A DNA stretch of 34,256 nt from Candidatus Izemoplasma sp. Lineage in GTDB: Bacteria; Bacillota_I; Bacilli_A; Izemoplasmatales; Izemoplasmataceae. Below are positions 25,431 through 32,927 of the stretch, in pieces; positions within the stretch are counted from its first letter, which is position 1, and each line of letters begins with the position of its first letter. The stretch is taken from NCBI GenBank assembly GCA_007117625.1, contig SKGE01000020.1:1-34256 (forward strand), in the 5' to 3' direction. The notes under the pieces are model-generated. The model was not told the origin of the DNA, made no database searches, and saw only the letters and a program-made list of their open reading frames with translations. Made by a program: the position numbers and the translations under genes.

Positions 25431-26723
25431 TCACTCCTTAATAAACTTCCCCTGATGTTCCAAATACTCACGGTTTTTAATCACATAGTTTCCACGAACC
25501 ATAGTATGGATCGTATAGCCAGATGTTTCAACCCCAATATATGGACTATAATCCGTTCCGCCATGATGCTGCTTAATGATGCTTTTAGATGGCTTAAATA
25601 TCATTATATCGGCATCATGACCTACTTTAATTTGACCTTTGTTCTTAATACCAAAGATATCTGCGACGTGTTTCGTCATTTTGTTTATTACACTATCCCC
25701 CAATAAATTTCTCATAATTCCAAAACTAAACTCAATTCCACCAATACCAAGCGGTATTTCAGAAAGTTTGTTTTTGTTTTTATCACTTGTATTAAAAGCG
25801 CAATGATCTGTCGCAAAGGTATGAAACGCGTGATGGCGCTTAAATAAAAGTGCTTGTTCTTCTTTAGAACGCATTGGTGGTGCCAACGTATAGAGCATGC
25901 CGTTATCTTGATTTAAAACTTTATCGGTAAAGGTAAAGTACTGAGGACAGCTTTCTAAAAAGAGTTGAAGACCCAATAAACGTTTCCCATTTTCTAAAAT
26001 CGCTTCAACGGTGTTTCCAGAACTTACATGTACCATATAAAGCTTTCCATCGCTATGCTTTAAGTACTCAATCATTTTTAAGGCTTCTACTGTTTCTGCA
26101 ACGCTAGGACGACTTTTAAGCAAGTCTTTATAGGTAAAAGCATCATCGTGATGAATCAATGTATCATCTTCTAAATGACCGAGTAATAAAATGTTATGTT
26201 GCGCGCTTAAATCAAGCAATTTTTTAATCGCTTCATCAGGCGTTTTTCGGTTTGACTCTGAGTAGGTTGTGAAAAACTTTATGCTCTTTAGTCCCAATAG
26301 TTTAACCGTTTTTACAAATGTTTCCAGATCTTCTTTTGGTGCTTTTATGCACGCATGGAAGGTATAGTCAATCGCTGTTTGCCTTGCTTCGTTCAAACGA
26401 ACACTTAGTGCGTTTTGTAACAACTCATACGAATCAACTGGTTCTAAAAAGTCAATGATTGTCGTCACACCACCATAAGCGGCTGCTTTACTTCCTGTTT
26501 TAAAGGTATCTTTAGAGCGGATAAATCCTAAATCCAAGTCAAAATGCACATGCGGATCTATTAGACCAGGGAGTACTTCTAAACCTTTTGCATCTAACAC
26601 ATCTAATGCTTCATACAAGGTATCGCTAATTAAAGCGATTTTTTCACCTTGTATGTAAATATTGGTTTTTGCAAAGCCATTCTCAAGATAAACATTTCCA
26701 TTTATGATTGCCTTGTCATACAT
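25431..26723 (-). CDS. hyuA: Cyclic amidohydrolase, dihydropyrimidinase/hydantoinase (HyuA) type
   Basis: Opens a cyclic amide or ureide ring by hydrolysis. The binuclear metal site is complete: DPHVHF, the carboxylated Lys in SIKFFTTYSE, His in HLEDD, His in HVSSGNTVEA and Asp in FATDHCAF. These match the dihydropyrimidinase/hydantoinase/allantoinase group, and E. coli HyuA occupies the same type of cluster. About 430 residues from the ATG at 26721-26723, which has AAGAAGG 7 nt upstream; the in-frame ATG at 26747 has no such site. It lies 13 nt after the THEP1-like gene. Substrate inferred: a purine-derived ring such as a ureide or hydroxypyrimidine-type intermediate. Confidence 0.88.
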   Translation of the reverse strand: MYDKAIINGNVYLENGFAKTNIYIQGEKIALISDTLYEALDVLDAKGLEVLPGLIDPHVHFDLDLGFIRSKDTFKTGSKAAAYGGVTTIIDFLEPVDSYELLQNALSVRLNEARQTAIDYTFHACIKAPKEDLETFVKTVKLLGLKSIKFFTTYSESNRKTPDEAIKKLLDLSAQHNILLLGHLEDDTLIHHDDAFTYKDLLKSRPSVAETVEALKMIEYLKHSDGKLYMVHVSSGNTVEAILENGKRLLGLQLFLESCPQYFTFTDKVLNQDNGMLYTLAPPMRSKEEQALLFKRHHAFHTFATDHCAFNTSDKNKNKLSEIPLGIGGIEFSFGIMRNLLGDSVINKMTKHVADIFGIKNKGQIKVGHDADIMIFKPSKSIIKQHHGGTDYSPYIGVETSGYTIHTMVRGNYVIKNREYLEHQGKFIKE

Positions 26724-26736
26724 TCTAATACCTTCT

Positions 26737-27213
26737 TTATGAAGCATATACTATTTCGTTTATTTCAATATTGTATTTAGTTTTTATGGCTTCTACAAGA
26801 TCTTCCCTAATACTTAAAATCAACGGAATTTTCTTTTTAATCAAATAGCTCAATGTTTTATGCAATCCTTTATCTTCAAGCTCTAGTAATCCAATCTCAT
26901 CTAAATAAATAGGAGATATGCCTTTATGAACGAGCTTTATAATGCTTTGGTCTATCCACCTTAATGTCGTCTCGTTGAATAGATAAGGTCCTATCTGACA
27001 GGCAATCTCAAAATCGTTATCAAAAAAAGTTGTCCGCTTAATCAAAACATTTTTCTCTTGAGTAGATAGCTGCATCGCATCATAGCTATGAACTGTATCA
27101 TGAACCATATTTTTGATTGAGATAAACCCGTCACCGATTTTATTTTTTTTATAAATTTCTAACATTTTTGTGGTCTTATTACTGTTAATCTTCCCAGTAA
27201 CGATAATGACCAT
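26737..27213 (-). CDS. THEP1-like P-loop NTPase with altered Walker A
   Basis: A 158-residue protein resembling the NTPase_1/THEP1 nucleoside-triphosphatase family. The N-terminal P-loop TGKINSNKTT keeps Gly7, Lys13 and Thr14, but the glycine before Lys is Asn12. The Walker B-like block is PIYLDEIGLLELE, where THEP1 proteins have IDEIGPMEL. GFISIKN also fits the family. THEP1 proteins hydrolyse NTPs in vitro but their function is unclear. In this operon, between XdhC and HyuA, it might assist cofactor insertion or nucleotide metabolism. The start (ATG with GGGAG 7 nt upstream) overlaps the xdhC end by 29 nt. A MobB-like role in Mo cofactor chemistry is another possibility. Confidence 0.7.
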   Translation of the reverse strand: MVIIVTGKINSNKTTKMLEIYKKNKIGDGFISIKNMVHDTVHSYDAMQLSTQEKNVLIKRTTFFDNDFEIACQIGPYLFNETTLRWIDQSIIKLVHKGISPIYLDEIGLLELEDKGLHKTLSYLIKKKIPLILSIREDLVEAIKTKYNIEINEIVYAS

Positions 27214-28024
27214 GGTCTGACTCCCTCATATGTGTGACTTCGTCTTTATTATGGTGGATAGCCAACATCTCTGAAGCGATAGAAATAGCTATTTCCTCAG
27301 GACTTCCACCACCTAAAGATAATCCGATTGGAGAATAAAAACGTCTCAAATTAATCTTATTTCCAAACCTTTCATACGCTTTTTCTAAATAATCTTTAAG
27401 TTTTTGAGGAGAACAGAGCATTCCCATATACTTCGGCTTGAAGTTTTTCTCAATAACCTTATTAACCACATGATAATCGTATTCATGACTCGGAGTGCAA
27501 ATAATAACGAATGCATTTTCTGGTAACCCTTCAGCATCGATAAACTCTACGAAAGGCTGATGCACTAAACGATCTGCCCCTTTAAATTGCTTGATGACAT
27601 GCTCCCGCTCATCGATGACAGTAAGATGAAAGTTAAGTGGCTTTATAGTATTCACAAGGGCTTGGCCAACGTGACCCGCTCCAAAGATGAAAACACTTGC
27701 CTCTGCACCTATATATTCATAATAAAGCGTTACCACACCACCGCAAACCATCGGTAATGTTTTCGCATTTGGAACCACCTTACCATCATTTAACACGTAG
27801 CGCTCATGTAAATGTTGGCGTGTTTTTAAAAGTTCTTTACATTTTTCTCGAGCATAAAACTCTAAGTTCCCACCGCCAACAGTCCCAAAAGCCTCATCGT
27901 GTTCTGTCACAAGCATCTTTTTACCAACCGCAACAGGTCCTTCTCCTTGTTTTGCTACGGCGGTCACTAAAACAGCACCTATATTTCGTTTTTTACAGGC
28001 TACAATTCGATCGAAAATATCCAT
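27185..28024 (-). CDS. xdhC: XdhC family maturation factor for molybdenum hydroxylases
   Basis: XdhC/CoxI-type accessory protein that binds the Mo cofactor, allows its sulfuration and delivers it to xanthine-dehydrogenase-type enzymes. The N-terminal domain has VLVTAVAKQGEGPVAVGKKM, FGTVGGGNLEF and a Cys in PMVCGGVV, where the conserved Cys-Gly-Gly is thought to take part in sulfur handling. The C-terminal Rossmann domain starts at VFIFGAGHVGQAL and ends with IGLSLGGGSPEEIAISIASEMLA, as usual. 279 residues. It lies 27 nt after the membrane-protein gene with a GGAGTGA ribosome site, and serves one or both hydroxylases of the operon. Confidence 0.93.
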   Translation of the reverse strand: MDIFDRIVACKKRNIGAVLVTAVAKQGEGPVAVGKKMLVTEHDEAFGTVGGGNLEFYAREKCKELLKTRQHLHERYVLNDGKVVPNAKTLPMVCGGVVTLYYEYIGAEASVFIFGAGHVGQALVNTIKPLNFHLTVIDEREHVIKQFKGADRLVHQPFVEFIDAEGLPENAFVIICTPSHEYDYHVVNKVIEKNFKPKYMGMLCSPQKLKDYLEKAYERFGNKINLRRFYSPIGLSLGGGSPEEIAISIASEMLAIHHNKDEVTHMRESDHGHYRYWED

Positions 28025-28051
28025 AGTATCACTCCAGTAAAAGCTAAATTT

Positions 28052-28675
28052 TTATAAGTATATGGTTAACACGACTGCCAAAACAAGCATTGCTGAAGCC
28101 GTTGTAAACTGTATAGGAATAAAAGTGTGCATACGTACTTTCAGAAAATCAATTATATAGTATAAAGCAAGTGCAATTCCTCCTGAAAGGATTCCTTGTA
28201 AAAGCACGAATTCCACAAAGGCTAAAGATGAACTCAAATGATTGTGAACAAAACCTGTTGTCACAAACTGACCACCCATATATCCCATATACAGTAAGCG
28301 CCATGATATCGATGCAGCTGTAACTGCCATCGCTTTTTGCTTCCAAGGTTTGTTCACAATGATGGTTACAAACCCTACCACGACAAGCGTCTCAATCATG
28401 ATCGATACCATTGGATTTACAGTTCTCCAATAATGCATTGGAGAGATTAAATTTAAAGCTTTGATTGATGCAGCAATCACACCGATTGCCACCAAAGACT
28501 GTTTTGAACCGGTTTTCAAATATGCAGAAATTAATAATACCATCGCAATAGGAAACATGACTAAACCACTTACAAAAAATGGCACAAACGGAAATTGTAA
28601 AACATATCCTAATGTCGCTTCGAGAATGCCCCATAATGCTCCATAAAACAAGACTACACTAATCATTTTTTTCAT
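28052..28675 (-). CDS. Polytopic membrane protein of unknown function within the purine operon
   Basis: I do not recognise this 207-residue protein. It has about six or seven hydrophobic segments (about 4-24, 29-52, 61-78, 88-108, 114-134, 145-170 and 185-205) with few charges. Conserved-looking polar positions are E19 in the first segment, and H/W/R in MHYWRTVNP. The size and topology recall S-components of ECF transporters, but no sequence signature proves this. It is the only membrane protein in the operon, set between the first Mo subunit (1-nt gap; AAGGAG is formed by that gene's last codons) and xdhC, so it may move a purine, molybdate or an intermediate. The function is inference from position only. 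Confidence 0.65.
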   Translation of the reverse strand: MKKMISVVLFYGALWGILEATLGYVLQFPFVPFFVSGLVMFPIAMVLLISAYLKTGSKQSLVAIGVIAASIKALNLISPMHYWRTVNPMVSIMIETLVVVGFVTIIVNKPWKQKAMAVTAASISWRLLYMGYMGGQFVTTGFVHNHLSSSLAFVEFVLLQGILSGGIALALYYIIDFLKVRMHTFIPIQFTTASAMLVLAVVLTIYL

Positions 28676-28676
28676 T

Positions 28677-30998
28677 TTAAATCTCCTTTGTATTTTTATA
28701 TTGCATTGCCATAACGATTTTTTCTGGTGTAATTGGTAAATCTTTTATTCTCACGCCTAAAGCATTGTATACTGCGTTTGCAAGTGCTGCAGGCGGTGTA
28801 TCTATTCCTATTTCTCCAACACTTTTTGCGCCGTAAGGACCTGAGGCTTCGTGACTTTTGGCGAACTCTGTTGTGAGTTTAGGAATATCTTTACTTGTAG
28901 GGATTTTATACTTGAGTAAATCATTTGTGATTAGCTGACCTTTTTCACTATATTTAACGACTTCAAAATGTGCCATGCCTAATCCTTGAACAATGCCACC
29001 TTCAACTTGTCCTTGTGCAAGTTTAGGATTAATAGTAACGCCACAGTCAACAACACTAACATAATCAACAATCTCAATTTCTCCAGTTTCTTTATCGATA
29101 TCAATCTCGACAAAGCCAGCCATAAATGGTGGAGGAGATTTGGTTCCATAGTAGCTACTTGTAGCTGTTAACTGCTTTTGATCTTCATTGTAGGTGATAC
29201 GGTTTGATAAGTCTTTCATCGAAAGCTTAGTGTCACTGTTTTTAACATGGATTATTTCGCCACCAAAGACAATTTGCTCAGGCTCAACATCTAAAATATT
29301 TGCTGCTTCTTTTACAATTAAATCTTTCATGTTCAAAGCGGCTCGATAGACTGCATTACCCGAAACGAATGTTGTACTTGAAGCATAAGCCCCGACATCA
29401 AATGGCGTTAAGTCAGTATCTGAGGAGTAGATAACTACCCGTTCAATATCAACATCTAATGTCTCAGCAGCAATTTGCGCTAAAATGGTGTCAGAACCTT
29501 GCCCAATATCAGTCGCTCCTACGGTCAAGTTGTAAAATCCATCATCGTTGAGTTTAATAGTTGCGGCCCCCATATCGATATAAGGTATACCACTACCTTG
29601 CATCGCCAGCGCCATACCAACTGACTTGACCTTGCCATTCCCTAAATCGACCCGAGGATATTTATCTTTCCAACCGATTAGTTCTAACCCGCGCTCTAAA
29701 CAGTAATCGAGTTTACATGTCTCCATGTTCATCGCAGTACCTTCTGTTCCTTCGCCCATAATTTCAAACACAGGTGACGTTTCTCCTTCTAAAATCATAT
29801 TTTTAAGACGGAATGTAATAGGGTCGATGTTGAGCTTTTGACAAAGAGTATCGACCGTAGATTCTAATGCAAAGTTTCCTTGAATCGCACCATAGCCTCG
29901 GTAAGCCCCCGCTGGTGTATGGTTGGTATAGACAACATGACCGTGGAATCGTGCCGCATCTACTTTGTTATAAAGTGGCAACACTTTTGATCCTGCAACC
30001 ATAAAAACGGTTAACGCGTGTTCTCCATAAGCACCTGTATTCGATAAGACATACCAGTCAATCGCTTTTAAGTTTCCTTCATTATCAGCCCCAAGTTTTA
30101 TTTTTAAAGTCATTGGATGTCTCGTATAGGAAGACTCAAATACTTCTTTTCGCGTATAGGTCAACTTAGCTGGTTTACCGGTTTTATAAGTAACCCATGC
30201 AACTAACAACTCACCATGTATGGCTTGTTTGCCGCCAAAACCACCACCAACACGAGGTTTAATTACACGGATTTTATGCATCGGAATATCTAAGGCTTGA
30301 GAAATAATACGTCTCACATGAAAAGGCGTTTGAGTTGAAGAATAAATAACTAAACGGTTCTGGATGTCTAAACGAGCATTGACTGAATGTGGTTCCATCA
30401 TCACATGCGCTTGCGCTTGTGTCGTGTAAGTTTCTTCAACGATAACATCTGAGGCTTCAAACGCTTTATCTAAATCACCAAAATCCATACCATATGCAGC
30501 TGCAATATTACGCTTTGGTTCAAAGCCAATCGGAAACATTTCATGAATTTCTTCTTCAGGATGGACAACCGAACTATGATCCATAGCTTGTTGATAATTT
30601 AAAACAGGTTCTAAAACTTCATATTCAACATCTATATGTTCCATTGCAGCTATCGCTGTCGCTTCATCGGCTGCTACTACCGCTAGCACTTCATCACCGA
30701 CATAACGAACGTATTCATCAAGCACAAACTTATCGTGTGGTGAAGGTTCTGGATACCCTTGACCCGCTCGTGTAAATGGCTTGCGCGGAAAATCTTGATG
30801 CGTTAGTACCATTTCAACACCCGGTAGTTTCAATGCTTTAGATTTATTAATACGTTTTATTTTTGCAAAAGCATGTGGACTTCTTAACACTTTTACGACT
30901 AAAGAGGAAGGATCTGCTAAATCATCGGTAAAAGCAGGACGTCCCAGCATAATTCCACGACCGTCTACAGAACGAATCTCCTTGTTTATCGTTTTCAT
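28677..30998 (-). CDS. Molybdenum hydroxylase A, Mo-binding subunit
   Basis: The catalytic molybdopterin subunit of the first hydroxylase, 773 residues. It has the full set of motifs: RVGGGFGGKQAIHGE, AGAYRGYGAIQGNF, GATDIGQGSDTILAQ, and GPYGAKSVGEIGIDTPPAAL with the catalytic Glu729. The position equal to bovine XDH Glu802 is Gln258 here (GGKQ), while the Arg of YRGYG is kept. This differs from the second Mo subunit in the operon and points to a different purine or another heterocycle as substrate. The ATG overlaps the FeS gene stop (ATGA). It is also about 77 residues longer than the second Mo subunit. Confidence 0.92.
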   Translation of the reverse strand: MKTINKEIRSVDGRGIMLGRPAFTDDLADPSSLVVKVLRSPHAFAKIKRINKSKALKLPGVEMVLTHQDFPRKPFTRAGQGYPEPSPHDKFVLDEYVRYVGDEVLAVVAADEATAIAAMEHIDVEYEVLEPVLNYQQAMDHSSVVHPEEEIHEMFPIGFEPKRNIAAAYGMDFGDLDKAFEASDVIVEETYTTQAQAHVMMEPHSVNARLDIQNRLVIYSSTQTPFHVRRIISQALDIPMHKIRVIKPRVGGGFGGKQAIHGELLVAWVTYKTGKPAKLTYTRKEVFESSYTRHPMTLKIKLGADNEGNLKAIDWYVLSNTGAYGEHALTVFMVAGSKVLPLYNKVDAARFHGHVVYTNHTPAGAYRGYGAIQGNFALESTVDTLCQKLNIDPITFRLKNMILEGETSPVFEIMGEGTEGTAMNMETCKLDYCLERGLELIGWKDKYPRVDLGNGKVKSVGMALAMQGSGIPYIDMGAATIKLNDDGFYNLTVGATDIGQGSDTILAQIAAETLDVDIERVVIYSSDTDLTPFDVGAYASSTTFVSGNAVYRAALNMKDLIVKEAANILDVEPEQIVFGGEIIHVKNSDTKLSMKDLSNRITYNEDQKQLTATSSYYGTKSPPPFMAGFVEIDIDKETGEIEIVDYVSVVDCGVTINPKLAQGQVEGGIVQGLGMAHFEVVKYSEKGQLITNDLLKYKIPTSKDIPKLTTEFAKSHEASGPYGAKSVGEIGIDTPPAALANAVYNALGVRIKDLPITPEKIVMAMQYKNTKEI

Positions 30999-31447
30999 GA
31001 TTTATCCTCCAAATACTTCTTAATCGCTTTATTTTGAGCAACATAGCCAGAACAACGACAAAGATTTCCGACCATGTAACTTAGAATCGATTCAGGATTA
31101 GGGTCTTTCAAGTGTTTTTTCATCGCAATAACCGTAAGTGCCGTAGCAGGATTGCAAAACCCACATTGATCGGCACCTTCTTGACCAAAGTATTCATAAA
31201 ACTTATTAACCTCGTCTTGGAGACCTTCAACTGTAGTAATATTAGCGCCTTCACATCTTGCTGTTAACATTGAGCATGATAAAATAGGTTTTCCATCTTT
31301 TAACACCGTACACACACCACATGTGGAAGCATCACAGCCTTTTTTAACACTTAAAATGTTGTGGTTTCTTAAGGTATCTAGTAAATACTCATTCGCATGG
31401 ACTGAAAAAATACGTTCTCTTCCATTTAATAACAGCTTAACTTTCAT
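30995..31447 (-). CDS. Molybdenum hydroxylase A, [2Fe-2S] subunit
   Basis: The small electron-transfer subunit of the first hydroxylase, 150 residues. The first cluster is bound by GCDASTCGVCTVL with a fourth Cys in LSCSML; the second by QCGFCNPATAL and GNLCRCSGYVAQ. All eight cysteines are present, although the usual Gly in GCxxGxCGxC is Ser here. It overlaps the FAD gene by 11 nt and the Mo gene by 4 nt. Confidence 0.93.
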   Translation of the reverse strand: MKVKLLLNGRERIFSVHANEYLLDTLRNHNILSVKKGCDASTCGVCTVLKDGKPILSCSMLTARCEGANITTVEGLQDEVNKFYEYFGQEGADQCGFCNPATALTVIAMKKHLKDPNPESILSYMVGNLCRCSGYVAQNKAIKKYLEDKS

Positions 31448-32237
31448 AGTTGCCTACCTCCTCTAAACCGCGGCGCACATATGTTTTTGCTAAAACGTGT
31501 CGATAGTCCGCAGTAGCGCTATGATTCGTCCCAAAAGAAATTTCTGCTTCCATCAATCGAACGGCTTCATTTATATTTTGTGTGTTAAGCGGTTTATTAC
31601 CTAAAAAAGCCATTGCCTTACGTGCAAAAACCGCACCTCCTGGTCGGGATCCCAGTATTATGCAGTAACTATCTTCTTTTTTTACAATCGTAATATTCAA
31701 AATTGAAAAATCTAAAGGTGTGTTAGATACTTTTTTAAAGTAACCAACACTTTTTTTTCTTGGAACAATCACTTCGATTAAAATATCTTTTACACTTCCT
31801 TTAGTCTCAAGGAATTTTTCCAATGTTATTTCACCTTTTCGATGAAAGACAAGCTTTGCATCAAGTGCCAGTAAAGGTGGAATAATATCAGAAAATCCGT
31901 AGCGTCCTACAACACTACCTCCAAGCGTTGCTAAGTTTCGTAAGCCAACACCCATCACATGGTTGATCGCTTTGGATAAGATTTCTGAACCAAGCGATTG
32001 AACTAAATCAGAATCTACTAAAGATTGCAAGGGTGTCATGCTACCTATTTTAACTAGTTCAGCTTCTGCTTTAATATAGTCTAGATTTAAAGCATCTAGT
32101 GTAATCGCCTTTTCAATTTTTCTAGGTAATCTTTTTAACCACACCCCACCGCCTAAAACAGTATGGCTCGCATGTTCATTGAGCAGTTCATAAGCTTCTT
32201 CAACACTCGATGCTTTAACAATCATTTGCGTTTTCAA
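31437..32237 (-). CDS. Molybdenum hydroxylase A, FAD-binding subunit
   Basis: A CoxM/XdhB-type FAD subunit of about 266 residues. The first FAD motif is TVLGGGVWLKRL (usually AGGTDLL-like), and the second is LATLGGSVVGRYGFSDIIPPLLAL. Both are more diverged than in the second FAD subunit, so FAD binding or the electron acceptor may differ. I place the start at TTG (32235-32237), 8 nt after AAGGAG; the in-frame GTG at 32244-32246 is fused to that ribosome site, and the ATG at 32225 is too distant. The gene overlaps mocA by 23 nt. Confidence 0.85.
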   Translation of the reverse strand: MKTQMIVKASSVEEAYELLNEHASHTVLGGGVWLKRLPRKIEKAITLDALNLDYIKAEAELVKIGSMTPLQSLVDSDLVQSLGSEILSKAINHVMGVGLRNLATLGGSVVGRYGFSDIIPPLLALDAKLVFHRKGEITLEKFLETKGSVKDILIEVIVPRKKSVGYFKKVSNTPLDFSILNITIVKKEDSYCIILGSRPGGAVFARKAMAFLGNKPLNTQNINEAVRLMEAEISFGTNHSATADYRHVLAKTYVRRGLEEVGNYES

Positions 32238-32805
32238 TCGACTCACTCCTTAAGCTTGTATTTAGTTTTTGATAATCGCTTTTTGTATCAATATCGAGAA
32301 TACAACCTGGATCATTAACCTTAATCCAATCGACATCATGTTTATCTCTAAAAGCTTTTAAATGACTTGTTGGAGGTTCTTCTAGCAAAGCTTTTCGCAA
32401 GGACTTGTGGATATATATTGGATGTCCTCTTTTACCGTTATGGATTGGTACTGCAATCAATTTTTTAGTCTGCTTTACTTCATGGTATGTCGATGAAAAA
32501 ATAACCGGCATATCACCTGGAACAATCATCATATCGCCTTGTGTTTTAGAAACAGCTAGGCGCACTGATGAAAACATTCCTTGTGCATAATGCCGGTTAT
32601 ATAGTATCGTTATATTTTTTTTATTTTTATACAATTCAGAAATCTCTTGGTGATAGTGACCAGTCACAACAAAAACATGGTCGACATGTTTTTGCATGGT
32701 TTCAATGACATGATCGATCAATGGTTTGCCCTGATACGTTAGAAGCATTTTGTTTTCGCCGACACGACTTGAATAGCCGGCGGCGAGGATAATTCCTTCT
32801 ATCAT
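32215..32805 (-). CDS. mocA: Molybdenum cofactor cytidylyltransferase-like protein (MocA family)
   Basis: A nucleotidyltransferase of the MobA/MocA group that adds CMP (or a similar nucleotide) to molybdopterin, making the dinucleotide cofactor used by xanthine-dehydrogenase-type enzymes. The N-terminal motif GIILAAGYSSRVGENKMLL binds the nucleotide, and MMIVPGDMPVI carries the metal-binding Asp. The later block KRGHPIYI is typical of MocA/YgfJ. About 196 residues. The start is the ATG at 32803-32805, 6 nt after GAGGTG; an in-frame GTG at 32814 overlaps that site. It is the first gene of the purine operon, followed by hydroxylase A, so cofactor supply and enzyme are co-expressed. Confidence 0.9.
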   Translation of the reverse strand: MIEGIILAAGYSSRVGENKMLLTYQGKPLIDHVIETMQKHVDHVFVVTGHYHQEISELYKNKKNITILYNRHYAQGMFSSVRLAVSKTQGDMMIVPGDMPVIFSSTYHEVKQTKKLIAVPIHNGKRGHPIYIHKSLRKALLEEPPTSHLKAFRDKHDVDWIKVNDPGCILDIDTKSDYQKLNTSLRSESIENANDC

Positions 32806-32877
32806 GATAGCCACCTCTTGTGAAAAACATTTGATGCTTCACTTTGGGGCCGAATCGTATTTAGGTATATTAAAGTT

Positions 32878-32886
32878 ATTATAGCA
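32878..32886 (-). promoter_or_regulatory. Promoter of the purine-degradation operon
   Basis: The minus strand reads TGCTATAAT: a perfect TATAAT with the TGn extension, 72 nt upstream of the mocA ATG. No good -35 box at 17 nt, which would suit an activated or extended -10 promoter. The leader (about 65 nt) contains the imperfect hairpin GTGAAGCAT-CAA-ATGTTTTTCAC (32822-32844). Confidence 0.5.
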
Positions 32887-32927
32887 TATCAAAGCAACCA
32901 TTTCTAGAAGTAATCGTATATCTGCCT

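Noticed and set aside
27697-28026. A 109-codon plus-strand open frame opposite xdhC
   Set aside because: Shadow frame rich in His, Leu and Gln, antisense to conserved motifs of XdhC.
13103-32805. Selenocysteine (in-frame TGA) in the hydroxylases or partners
   Set aside because: All these reading frames are uninterrupted and catalytic positions are encoded normally; no sign of recoding.
32822-32886. Purine riboswitch in the leader of the purine operon
   Set aside because: I looked for the conserved three-way-junction sequence elements of purine aptamers and did not see them; the leader is also too short for aptamer plus expression platform.
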